Assembly: GCA_016719855.1 (NCBI GenBank)
Contig: JADJYH010000006.1
Location: 124,001-188,000 of the forward strand
Length of the DNA: 64,000 nt
Direction: 5' to 3'
Source: Saprospiraceae bacterium
Lineage (GTDB): Bacteria; Bacteroidota; Bacteroidia; Chitinophagales; Saprospiraceae
Shown: positions 50,735 through 58,733 of the stretch, one piece after another
How the letters are laid out: each line of letters opens with the position of its first letter
Numbering within the stretch: the stretch's first letter is position 1
Notes under the pieces: model-generated
Databases searched by the model: none
What the model saw: the letters and a program-made list of their open reading frames with translations, nothing else
Told to the model about the DNA's origin: nothing
Program-made: the position numbers and the translations under genes

Positions 50735-52230
50735 TCAAATTTGGAAAAGCTTTCCTTTCATTAATAAAAAACCTGCCGCCAAAGGGCAATGGGCAACAGC
50801 CAAATCCATTTGGATCCATGTTTCGCAGCCATGGCGGAGGCGTGTAATGACAACTTGCCCAAGTCAACAGCCACTTTCCTCACGTCCATCAATTGGAGGG
50901 TGACGCCCTCGCCATTCATTCCCCATTCAGCAAGGAGAAGGGTATATTCGGAGACATTGCCGATTTCAAGGGTCTTGACAGGGCTGCCATCTTTAAAAGC
51001 CACGACAGAATAGGGAGGCTTGCCCCCGGCTACTTGGAATATCCTGAACCCGTCTTTTCCCTTTTTTTCGCATTTGGCGGTCAGCTCTGGGAAGGCGTTG
51101 CCCAAAGAGATGCTTGCCTGTTTTCCGCCCAAAGAGACCACCATGACCGTGCTACGCTCTTCAGGCAAGGTGGCAAGGAGCCAGTTGTTCGGCACCCATT
51201 CGTGTTTAATGGCATAGTCTTTATTGTCCGAAAATTCGACGTCGGGCATTTTCGTGCCTATCCCTTGTCTAAATTGGATGCTGAACTGGTCGCCGATTTT
51301 TATCGGCGCATCATATTGGAAGGGTTCAAGTTCCTTTAATTTGTTGCGAGCTTTTGACACGTTTCTCCCGCTGGGATATTCTTTCAGATAGGCCTTGTAG
51401 GATAGGTTATCCCCTTTCCTTGCCGCACGGGTATAGGCTGCGTCGTCCAAGTCTAATTTCGGGGCAGATTTGGGCTTTGTGACATTCGCCTTTTTCAAGC
51501 TATAATCAGGGGTGAGCAAATCCTCCAAGTTGCCATTGTTCATGATTTCATAGGCAATGGTGCAAGATAATTCTTCCATTTCTTTATCACTCGTCGTCGA
51601 ACGCCCCTCTATAAGAAACTCTGCCGCCAGGATTTGGTCTTCTGTCATGTCCCCGGCATCTATCATGAAAAAGGCCGCGACTCTGGCAAGCCCCAACAGG
51701 CACTCTGCCTCAATTGCTTCCTGCCCGTCCTCGTAATTCACCTGACAACCTCGTTTCTTGATAGCTGCGATAATCGGAATGCCGGTGGATATGGATTCTT
51801 TCAATGCTGTGAAGCCAAAATTCAATTCTATGGAACCCTTGTCGGTCAGGGTTCTTCCGGAGGTGGTGAGCATGCTCATCCCGTCCATGCGTCCCACCAA
51901 TTCGATCAGGCCAGGGGAGAATTCCAATTCCAGTTCCTCATTATGTTTCCTCGATGCCCAACTGAGTTTATTGATTTTTACGGTAATGCGAAGGTCATTG
52001 AAGTCGGAGGAAATATAGCTGATGACTTTTGGCACGTCGAGCTTGTTGGTGAGTCTGTTGTTAATTTCGGTATTCAGCTTGCTTTTTCGGCTATCTATGA
52101 AATTGAAATCTGCCTGAAAAGAACCTTTGTACTCCTCCCCGTTAATCACATAGCAAAAACGGACATGCTTAGTCTGGGCAAAGCAGCCCAAGCTAAACAT
52201 GAGTATCGCAAATATGAAAGACAGTTTCAT
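50735..52230 (-). CDS. Envelope-spanning beta-domain protein P3 (frameshift near end)
   Basis: About 499 residues. Start 52230 gives MKLSFIFAILMFSLGCFAQ. The N-terminal half is beta-rich (HVRFCYVINGEEYKGSFQAD, LRITVKINKLSWASRKHNEE). Then one repeat (YKAYLKEYPSGRNVSKARNK) and an Ig-like part with IFQVAGGKPPYSVVAFKDG and LQLMDVRKVAVDL, which align with P1 and P2. With one C restored near 50782 the end becomes a TM (WIWLLPIAPLAAGFLLMKGK), stop at 50735-50737, leaving a six-base gap to P4. Without that correction it ends at 50761. Confidence 0.65.
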
Positions 52231-52243
52231 AAGCACATAACGA

Positions 52244-52507
52244 TTAGGTTCGTTTCCCGAGGACTTTAATTTTGGGAGCATTCACCATTGGCGGTGGCGG
52301 AGGCGGAGGTTCCGGATTGTCCAGGTTTTTCCTGACTCCCGTGACGGTTACCCGTACCTTTTCTTTCCTCGTCCTCAGCCACTCCTCCGAAGGCTTTAGC
52401 AGAGGCCTGGGGTCGGTGACCACCCCTTTCGCCTTGCTGATGATGTTGTTCGGTTCCGCAAAATCCCGCACCCATTTAGCCACTCCTGCATCTTCGGGAT
52501 AGGGCAT
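52244..52507 (-). CDS. Small protein with polyproline tract
   Basis: About 87 residues from ATG 52505-52507 (MPYPEDAGVAKWVRDFAEPN). It has a basic middle (LRTRKEKVRVTVTGVRKNLD), a run of seven prolines and a basic tail ending KVLGKRT. No TM or signal. It lies between the E2 gene (six-base gap) and P3. Polyproline may bind an SH3 domain, and the system has one (TPR-SH3 protein), but that one is probably across the membrane. Function unknown; it could be an adaptor or substrate. Confidence 0.6.
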   Translation of the reverse strand: MPYPEDAGVAKWVRDFAEPNNIISKAKGVVTDPRPLLKPSEEWLRTRKEKVRVTVTGVRKNLDNPEPPPPPPPMVNAPKIKVLGKRT

Positions 52508-52512
52508 AATGT

Positions 52513-52935
52513 TTAAGGCATGGTAGTTTTTATATTGAAGCATTTCCCAATCTGCTCAATCAGCATGTCCAAAGTATGCCAATGACCAAGCACCTGTGCA
52601 TTTATGCAAATATGCCCCCTATATTCCCCGCTCGACCTGATGTTGGGATGCCAGACAGGCGTCCGCATATAACAAATAGGGGAAGAGGTCATGGGATAGC
52701 CATTGGGCAGACTGATTTCAGCAGTATGAAGCTCCCCGTACACCGGCTTCTGTTGACTATCAATGGCGGTAATAGTCTTTACCCGGAAATGGATTTTGTA
52801 GGACTCCGGAGGAAACCCGGGCCGCTGATTTAAAGGCTCGAAAGTGATCAGCTCGCTTTGGCTACAAAAATCCTGTAAGAGCTCATGTTCCATTTCCAGC
52901 CTTCTAAGCCTTGGATCTTGTTTGAATTTGCTCAT
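52513..52935 (-). CDS. E2/UBC-fold ubiquitin-like conjugating enzyme
   Basis: A 140-residue protein with the E2 core. After a helix (DPRLRRLEMEHELLQDF) come strands and the flap HTAEISLPNGYPMTSSPICY, then VWHPNIRSSGEYRGHICINA, the classic HPN...G-x-IC pattern, placing the catalytic Cys at residue 110, followed by the conserved Trp (GHWHTLDMLIEQIGK). E2 proteins take an activated Ubl from E1 onto this Cys and pass it to a target or lipid. The gene lies between the Ubl and the small protein. No RING or HECT ligase is nearby. Confidence 0.88.
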   Translation of the reverse strand: MSKFKQDPRLRRLEMEHELLQDFCSQSELITFEPLNQRPGFPPESYKIHFRVKTITAIDSQQKPVYGELHTAEISLPNGYPMTSSPICYMRTPVWHPNIRSSGEYRGHICINAQVLGHWHTLDMLIEQIGKCFNIKTTMP

Positions 52936-52977
52936 TGTCTGTGCTTGGGTGGTTCGGCTATTGGCAATTTGCTCGAA

Positions 52978-53094
52978 AGTGACTATTTAGGAGGCTCTTC
53001 TTTCGCCCGGAACGGGTGGTGATGTTTTGTTTTTTTGAATCCTGCTTTTGGCGGGACAAAATTTTCAAAAAAACAAGACCACCTAAATAGTTAC
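52978..53094. mobile_element. Small palindromic insertion at the 3' end of the Ubl gene
   Basis: Ends GTGACTATTTAGG (52979-52991) and CCTAAATAGTTAC (53082-53094) are inverted repeats (12 of 13 match). Inner parts GTTTTTTTGAA and TTCAAAAAAAC also pair. The element is flanked by the direct repeat GCTCGAA (52971-52977 and 53095-53101), a probable 7-bp target duplication. The right end supplies the TAA stop of the Ubl gene. It makes the Ubl-E2 gap far longer than other gaps in the operon. Confidence 0.7.
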
Positions 53095-53387
53095 GCTCGA
53101 AGAATAAAAGCTCCGGCGATGACGACCGGCATCATCAGCAAAATGTCGCCGTCCTGTACTTCTCCGTGACCGAGGGTTTCGTCCTCGCCCAATTCCCTGT
53201 TTTTGCCCTTGGGCGCTAACTTATAGGAAATGGGATTGCCCTGCTGGTCTATCCGTGGAATGCCGAGGGAGGGATCGCCGACCAAAGTTTCAATCACATC
53301 GGTGGCGGTAGCGTTCAAAGGCAGGGTCACATCAACGTCATCTGCGTTGGGCATGACCCGAATAACGATAGATATTTCTTTTTCCAC
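53091..53387 (-). CDS. Ubiquitin-like beta-grasp protein
   Basis: A 98-residue small protein of the YukD/EsaB-like ubiquitin group: strand (ISIVIRVMPNADDVDVTLPL), helix (ATATDVIETLV), then GNPISYKLAPKGKNREL, DETLGHGEVQDGDILLMMP. The C-terminus is VVIAGAFILRA with a single Gly (residue 92) rather than Gly-Gly, so either the tail after Gly92 is trimmed by a JAMM protease or conjugation uses another end. The stop codon comes from the inserted element; without it the frame would run NCQ then TAG. It lies between E1 and E2, the expected modifier of the system. Confidence 0.85.
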   Translation of the reverse strand: MEKEISIVIRVMPNADDVDVTLPLNATATDVIETLVGDPSLGIPRIDQQGNPISYKLAPKGKNRELGEDETLGHGEVQDGDILLMMPVVIAGAFILRA

Positions 53388-53493
53388 TTTTAATTGGTTT
53401 TGCGTAAAAAAATATGGTTCAACTTGCGTAACCCGGATTTCATAATCCGAACGGATTTTTACGCCCAGATTAATAAATCCGAGCTATCATGCT

Positions 53494-54696
53494 TCAACTG
53501 AATGAGAGAAAGCCCTCATCAGCGGTCAACTCTATGAAATGAATATCTTCATTGGCGATGACCCTGATGATATGCAAAGGCGGTATTCCTATTTCATGTA
53601 ATGTCTTTTCAAGAAACTCGAAATGCTTGTCAATTTCCTTCGTTTCTTTGGTAATGAGCACGTCTTCCCCTTTCACAGAGTGGTTTTGTTCAAGGTATTT
53701 TTCGGTCAGGTAAAGACTGGGCTTGACTAAAGGCATCGTGATTTCGCTTTCTTTGGTCGTGATTTGCAAAGCCAGCTCATTGTCCAGCAGTATGACAGGG
53801 TTTTCATCCCGAAGGTGGTCAGACAACCAGGCGAGGGTTTCTGCGATGGTATTGGAAGCAGATAGCGGCGATGTCTCGATGGGGTCATAGGCAAAATGGC
53901 TGAAGCAAATTTCTTTAGGCGGCTTCGGTGCCAATTGGAGCACAAGGTTGTTCATTCCCTCGTAATACAATTCACCTTCCATGATATGCTTATCGTTACC
54001 ATTGATAACCTTGAGCGCTTCCTGTGTCTGAATAGCACCCACGATGGAGGAAGTTATGGGCGTAGTTGGAATCCTGCCCTGCGAATAATTCCGTCGTGCC
54101 ACATCTGGACATCCCAAGCGGTATCGGATGTTGAACCAATCGTTCTTGGATAGATTGCATTCGTAGCATGATAGATTTGGCCGATAGACGTTTACGATGC
54201 CTGTAAGATTTTCAATAGCACCATCTACCCATGCTTTATTGACCTTGTAGCAGGCCCGGTTAAGCATTAGCCTAGCAAGGCGGTTGTCTAAGCATCCAAT
54301 CACAACGTCCATGCGGCGAAAGACCCCTAAGCCAACATCTATGGTTATATCGCCGTTGATGGTTTGGACTTTTACATTTGGGTTTATTTCACGGATTCGC
54401 TCAGCAGCAATATCAGACTTTTGACTTTTGATTTCGCAGTCTTTTTCTCGGAAAAGTACGGAACGGGAGAGGTTAGCATACTCAATATGGTCAAAATCAA
54501 CGATTAGAATATTGCCCACATTCATCAAGGTAAGGTTTTTCAGTACTTCGTTTCCCAAAGCTCCAGCGCCTACTACCATTACGCTGGCAGATTTCACAAT
54601 TTCAGTTTTCCACCAAGACAGCAAATGAAATGTACTGTCCCATTCTTTCGATTTGGGTTTTACGGTGATAGCATTTCGAGGGGTTGCTCGTTGCAT
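53494..54696 (-). CDS. E1-like ThiF-family activating enzyme
   Basis: A 400-residue E1-like adenylating enzyme. Rossmann loop VVGAGALGNEVLKNL (residues 42-56), DFDHIEYANLSRSVLF with Arg78, Lys93, CLDNRLARLMLN, then CYEC (177-180), the putative catalytic Cys196 in RYRLGCPDV, and GRIPTTPITSSIVGAIQTQE, EALKVI. The last 130 residues are an extension not seen in MoeB/ThiF, possibly the E2- or Ubl-docking part. It would adenylate the Ubl C-terminus and form a thioester. Only one CxxC pair is clear, so the zinc site is doubtful. First gene of the operon. Confidence 0.9.
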   Translation of the reverse strand: MQRATPRNAITVKPKSKEWDSTFHLLSWWKTEIVKSASVMVVGAGALGNEVLKNLTLMNVGNILIVDFDHIEYANLSRSVLFREKDCEIKSQKSDIAAERIREINPNVKVQTINGDITIDVGLGVFRRMDVVIGCLDNRLARLMLNRACYKVNKAWVDGAIENLTGIVNVYRPNLSCYECNLSKNDWFNIRYRLGCPDVARRNYSQGRIPTTPITSSIVGAIQTQEALKVINGNDKHIMEGELYYEGMNNLVLQLAPKPPKEICFSHFAYDPIETSPLSASNTIAETLAWLSDHLRDENPVILLDNELALQITTKESEITMPLVKPSLYLTEKYLEQNHSVKGEDVLITKETKEIDKHFEFLEKTLHEIGIPPLHIIRVIANEDIHFIELTADEGFLSFS

Positions 54697-55259
54697 AATA
54701 GAGCTTATTTGGTTTAAAAGATGGTGTTATGAAGAAAATGATGCTGCACTTTTAAAACTTCGCACTAAATAGGTTTTGTGAAAATGAGTTAAAACATAAC
54801 GCATTTGCCCCTCCTCGCCGCCTTCGGCGGCTCGTCGGGGGAGGGGGCTTTTTAGGGCTTCGCCCCCAAACCCCTATTTGCACAAAACCTATTTGCGCAG
54901 AGTATAACTTCATTCTGAGCAAAATAACGATGCCGGAAAAAATCTTGATTTTTCATGACAATTATATTTATTCCAATTCCAATTTTCACAATCAATGGTC
55001 AATTAGAAATTTGGTTCTTTTTGTGGAGCAAAATATTCAATTTCAGGCGATTTCGAGGTTTTCTGAACTCTTATTATTCCCTAGAGAATTACAACACAAC
55101 ATGGTTCAAAAGTCCACAAAAAAAGAATTTGCAATTTTAACATTTCTTTGTATCTATTCAAAAGGAATTTTGTAAATTTTATTGTAATATGTGTTTATAT
55201 GTGTTTCGATATAATTATTGAATTCGCAGATTAGCGAACTCCATGACCAGAGACTAATT
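54697..55259. other. Intergenic region upstream of the E1 operon
   Basis: About 560 bases. It holds the second copy of the dispersed element (54755-54906). The remainder (54930-55250) is very AT-rich. An 81-codon open frame there (54930-55175, +) lacks any recognisable feature and I do not call it. No confident TAnnTTTG promoter for the leftward E1 operon was found; it should lie between 54697 and about 54800. Confidence 0.5.
54755..54906. mobile_element. MITE-like dispersed repeat, copy B
   Basis: Shares its interior (CGCCTTCGGCGGCTCGTCGG, then the G-rich/C-rich hairpin ending CCCCCAAACCCCTATTTGCA) and its ends with copy A at 7079-7212. The right end carries an extra duplicated segment (CACAAAACCTATTTGCGCAG). 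It lies 60 bases upstream of the E1 start, so it could influence the island's main promoter. Confidence 0.75.
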
Positions 55260-55709
55260 TCACCTAAACCGCTCATTTTCGAGCCGTTCCAAATATTCAA
55301 GGCAAACCAAATCTTCCGCATCCTCACTGGGCGGGGTGCTGAACCAAGCCGCCAAAATTTCCTTTGCAACCTGTTCCGAAGTGCTTCGTAAACTCATGGC
55401 CAGCACGTTGGCGTCATTCCATTTTCGGGCACCGGCAGCGGTTTCAGCGTCGTTGCAAAGTGCAGCCCGAATGCCCTTGACTTTGTTGGCAGCCAAGCTG
55501 ATGCCCGTACCGGTCCAACAGAAAAGTACACCCATGTCAGCTTTGCCCGTGGCTACTTTTGTGGCAACATCCACGGCCACTTTTGGCCACGAAGCGTTTA
55601 CTGTACTGAAGGCCCCAAAGCGAGTCACGTCGTGGCCCATTTTCAGCAACTCCTCCACGACCAACTGTGGCACGTGGCCGTCCATGTCCGTTCCAATTGC
55701 TATTTTCAT
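55260..55709 (-). CDS. rpiB: RpiB/LacA/LacB family sugar-phosphate isomerase
   Basis: A 149-residue protein: MKIAIGTDMDGHVPQLVVEE at the start; the catalytic-Cys region GVLFCWTGTGISLAANKVKG; AALCNDAETAAGARKWNDAN; NVLAMSLRSTSEQVAKEIL. This is the type B ribose-5-phosphate isomerase family, interconverting ribose-5-phosphate and ribulose-5-phosphate. 'MDGH' replaces the common 'SDHAG', so a related sugar-phosphate may be the substrate. It marks the right edge of the island. Confidence 0.85.
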   Translation of the reverse strand: MKIAIGTDMDGHVPQLVVEELLKMGHDVTRFGAFSTVNASWPKVAVDVATKVATGKADMGVLFCWTGTGISLAANKVKGIRAALCNDAETAAGARKWNDANVLAMSLRSTSEQVAKEILAAWFSTPPSEDAEDLVCLEYLERLENERFR

Positions 55710-55875
55710 TTGAGAATATTTTCATGCAAAACCTTTGGAATGGCTTGATAGGATTGGTTAAGCACCCGCAAAATTCGCCAGGACGCTGCCAATTCAAAGG
55801 GTTTGGACAAAAAAAGTGAAAAAATATATCAGCTTTGCACTCTTTTTTCAAAAGCATTTTTCGAAATTAATATTA

Positions 55876-56940
55876 ATGACTGAACCTAATTTTCTTATTG
55901 CGGGCATCCAGCAGATTGGTATTGGAAACCTTGATGTTCACGCTACCTGGCGTTGGTACCGGGAGCACCTTGGCTTCGATGTGCCGGTTTTCGAAGAGGC
56001 GGCCCAAGCGAAGCTCATGTTGCCCTACACGGGTGGAGAGCCTCGCAGCCGCCATGCCGTGCTTGCGCTGAACATGCGGGGAGGCGGTGGCCTCGAAATC
56101 TGGCAGTACACCTGCCGTACGCCACAACCCGCTGATTTTCAGCCGCTTGTGGGCGACCTCGGCATTTATATCATGAAGATAAAATCAGCCGACGTACCTG
56201 CCTCCCATTGTTTTTTGATGAAAAAAGGAGCTGAAATACTCGGCGAAATTACCAGAAACCCGGCGGGTCAGCAGCATTTTTTCCTGAACGACCCTTACGG
56301 CAACCTGATTGAAGTGGTGGAGGGAAACAGTTGGTTTGCCGATGGCGACCGCACCATGGGCGGCGTTTACGGTTGTACCATCGGCGTGTCCGATATGGAG
56401 GAATCACTGGTTTTTTACAAAAAGATACTTGGCTGCGACACCGTGGTTTTTGATGAAAAAGACAGTTTTGAAGACCTCTCCTGTCTTCCAGGTGGGGAGT
56501 CCTCGGTGCGCAGGGTACTGCTCCGGCACAGCCTGCCACGGCAAGGCGCCTTCTCCAAACTGCTCGGAGACAGCGAGATAGAGTTGGTAGAAGTCAAGAA
56601 CCGCACGCCACGCAAGATTTTTCAAGACCGCTATTGGGGCGACCTTGGCTATATTCACCTCTGTTTCGACATCACTGGGATGGCCGCCATGAAGCAACTC
56701 TGCGAGGAGTCCGGCTACCCATTCACCGTGGACAGCGACAACAGCTTTGACATGGGTGCGGCCGCAGGCAGGTTCAGCTATGTCGAAGACCCCGACGGCA
56801 CACTCATTGAGTTTGTGGAGACGCACAAACTGCCAATTTTGAAAAAAATCGGCTGGTATCTCGACCTCCGAAAGCGCCAATACGGCAAACCGCTGCCCAA
56901 ATGGATGCTGAAAGCGATGGGGCTGAATAGGGTGAAATGA
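55876..56940 (+). CDS. VOC/glyoxalase superfamily protein, two domains
   Basis: About 354 residues from ATG 55876 (MTEPNFLIAGIQQIGIGNLD); a longer frame upstream is AT-rich and unlikely. Two vicinal-oxygen-chelate units: the first has HATWRWYREHLGFDVPVF and FFLNDPYGNLIEVVEG; the second has GCTIGVSDMEESLVFYKKIL and FSYVEDPDGTLIEFVE. VOC proteins bind a metal through His/Glu and act as lyases, dioxygenases or isomerases; the substrate is unknown. It is divergent from rpiB. Confidence 0.85.
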   Translation: MTEPNFLIAGIQQIGIGNLDVHATWRWYREHLGFDVPVFEEAAQAKLMLPYTGGEPRSRHAVLALNMRGGGGLEIWQYTCRTPQPADFQPLVGDLGIYIMKIKSADVPASHCFLMKKGAEILGEITRNPAGQQHFFLNDPYGNLIEVVEGNSWFADGDRTMGGVYGCTIGVSDMEESLVFYKKILGCDTVVFDEKDSFEDLSCLPGGESSVRRVLLRHSLPRQGAFSKLLGDSEIELVEVKNRTPRKIFQDRYWGDLGYIHLCFDITGMAAMKQLCEESGYPFTVDSDNSFDMGAAAGRFSYVEDPDGTLIEFVETHKLPILKKIGWYLDLRKRQYGKPLPKWMLKAMGLNRVK

Positions 56941-56944
56941 ACAA

Positions 56945-57090
56945 CGGACAATAGACAATAGACAATAGACTTTAGACACGAGAGCCTCCCGTGAAATCCC
57001 GAAAAATCGGGACAGGCTCTGAAACCTGAAGCCTTCACGAACCATTGATTTTATCCACAGACCATCTATTGTCTAACTTCTAAAATCTAA
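56945..57090. repeat. Short-unit imperfect inverted repeat
   Basis: GGACAATAGACAATAGACAA units (from 56945) face ATCTATTGTCTAACTTCTAA and AATCTAAAGTC (to about 57093). Same kind of arrangement as before transaldolase and icd, lying between the VOC and DUF2007 genes. Confidence 0.55.
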
Positions 57091-57103
57091 AGTCTTCCAG
57101 TAC

Positions 57104-57841
57104 ATGCCTGAGATCCTCGACCACGGACTGTTTGATGAAACCCGCCAACCCACTGGCGATTTCGAGTTCTACCGTGATTTTTTCAATGGAGAACAGGCAG
57201 AGGATTTCGTCGAATTGCTCAAGGAAAACAAGGTCGAATTCAAGTTGGAGAAAAGCCGAACCTTGCTCGAAGGAACCATCACTGGCTACGGCCTCGTGCC
57301 CCATTCCGTGCTAAAACTCCGGGCAACGGATTTCAGCCTTGTCAACAGGATTTTGGAAGAACATGCCCGCAATGACCAAGATTTCATTGCCAACCATTAT
57401 TTTCAAACCTACAAGGCTGCCGAACTGCTGGAGGTGGTTCAAAAACCTGACGAATGGACACCAGAGGACGTGGTCGTTGCCCACCATTTGTTGGATAAAC
57501 AAGGGGTAATTATTCCGCCTGAGCAAGTGGAGAATTTCAAGCAGCAGCGCATCGAGACGCTGATGGAGGGCAAAGAAGCTTCAAAAACATGGGTGGCAGT
57601 TTATCTGCTCTTCGTTGTATTCGGGGGAGTGATGATAAACCCGCTCTTTTTGGTGGGCGGCCTGGGCATGGGTTGGTACTATTGGCAGGACAAAACCATT
57701 GACTCAGATGGGAACAAGTATTTTACTTTTGACGAAGCATCGAGGAATACTGGCAAGGCCATTTTTTACCTCGGTTGGGTATTGCTCGGGTTGGGCATTT
57801 TGTTTTGGACTTGGCTGCCCAATAATTTCCGGCTTTTCTGA
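57104..57841 (+). CDS. DUF2007-type membrane protein
   Basis: A 245-residue protein. The N-terminal part (FYRDFFNGEQAEDFVELLKE, NKVEFKLEKSRTLL) resembles the small DUF2007 'putative signal-transducing' domain. A helical middle (WTPEDVVVAHHLLDKQGVII) leads to three hydrophobic segments (WVAVYLLFVVFGGVMINPLF, LVGGLGMGWYYW, AIFYLGWVLLGLGILFWTWL). Role unknown. ATG at 57104. Confidence 0.65.
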   Translation: MPEILDHGLFDETRQPTGDFEFYRDFFNGEQAEDFVELLKENKVEFKLEKSRTLLEGTITGYGLVPHSVLKLRATDFSLVNRILEEHARNDQDFIANHYFQTYKAAELLEVVQKPDEWTPEDVVVAHHLLDKQGVIIPPEQVENFKQQRIETLMEGKEASKTWVAVYLLFVVFGGVMINPLFLVGGLGMGWYYWQDKTIDSDGNKYFTFDEASRNTGKAIFYLGWVLLGLGILFWTWLPNNFRLF

Positions 57842-57890
57842 GTATTGCTATCGTTTTCTCTCACTCGCTCACCCTCTCACCCGCTATATT

Positions 57891-58613
57891 ATGAAACGAA
57901 TCAACGTCTGGTCCAGTCCACGCAACATCAGCACGGCGTTCATGTACAGCTTTGCGCAGCGCACCGACACCACCGTGGTGGATGAGCCGCTGTACGCCCA
58001 CTACCTTTCTAAAACAGATTCGGAAGCAGGGCATCCCGGCACGGAGAAGGTGCTAATTGCGCAGCAAAACGATGGTGAAGCGGTAGTTCGGGATGTGATT
58101 TTTGGGGAGTATCCGACCGCCGTGGTGCTGTTCAAGCAGATGACCCACCACCTCATCCACCTGGATTGGTCGTTCATGCTGCGGACGGAAAACGTGATGC
58201 TCATCCGCAACCCACGTGAAATCATCGCATCTTACGCCAAGGTCATCGCCAACCCCGCCATACACGACATCGGCGTTGAAAAACAGCTCGACGTGTTCGA
58301 TTTTTTGACCCAAAACAACCGCCTTGCCGCCGTAGTGGATGCCCGTGAGTTGCTGCTGAACCCCAAGGGTGTTCTCACGCAGCTTTGCAGTCAGCTTGGG
58401 CTTGATTTTGAAGAAAAAATGCTGCACTGGCAACCAGGCCCACGACCCGAGGATGGTGTTTGGGCAAAATATTGGTACACCAACGTACACCGTTCCAGTG
58501 GTTTTGAGCCTTTTGTGGAGAAAAACGTGACGCTGCCAACCCAGCTCGAAGCATTGGCCGAGCGATGCCAACCATTTTACGAAAAACTCTACCAAGCTGC
58601 ACTAAAAGCTTGA
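57891..58613 (+). CDS. Sulfotransferase-like family protein
   Basis: A 240-residue protein starting at ATG 57891 (MKRINVWSSPRNISTAFMYS). The P-loop-like SSPRNISTAF binds the 5'-phosphate of PAPS in sulfotransferases; NVMLIRNPREIIASYAKV is the 3'-phosphate segment; DARELLLNPKGVLTQLC and a C-terminal YEKLYQAALKA follow. This group is annotated as sulfotransferase; the acceptor is unknown. An in-frame extension upstream overlaps the DUF2007 gene and is rejected. Confidence 0.8.
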   Translation: MKRINVWSSPRNISTAFMYSFAQRTDTTVVDEPLYAHYLSKTDSEAGHPGTEKVLIAQQNDGEAVVRDVIFGEYPTAVVLFKQMTHHLIHLDWSFMLRTENVMLIRNPREIIASYAKVIANPAIHDIGVEKQLDVFDFLTQNNRLAAVVDARELLLNPKGVLTQLCSQLGLDFEEKMLHWQPGPRPEDGVWAKYWYTNVHRSSGFEPFVEKNVTLPTQLEALAERCQPFYEKLYQAALKA

Positions 58614-58733
58614 AGCGTTTGGCAAAAAGTCAAAAGTAAAAACCAACGTTGCAACACTTTCGCTTTGGTAGCGTTTTTCCAAGCAATATTAAACTGGGTT
58701 GCCTAATCCGCAATCCGCAATCCGGATTCCGCA

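Noticed and set aside
53091..53387. YukD/EsaB of a type VII secretion system
   Set aside because: No EssC-like ATPase or WXG100 protein is present, while E1, E2 and JAMM genes are adjacent.
53494..54696. ThiF or MoeB for thiamine or molybdopterin synthesis
   Set aside because: No thi or moa genes nearby, a long C-terminal extension, and direct linkage to E2 and Ubl genes.
42881..54696. CBASS with Cap2/Cap3
   Set aside because: No CD-NTase-type cyclase was seen, and E1 and E2 are separate genes here.
54930..55175. 81-codon open frame upstream of rpiB
   Set aside because: Very AT-rich, no recognisable motif, no plausible promoter or partner; probably chance.
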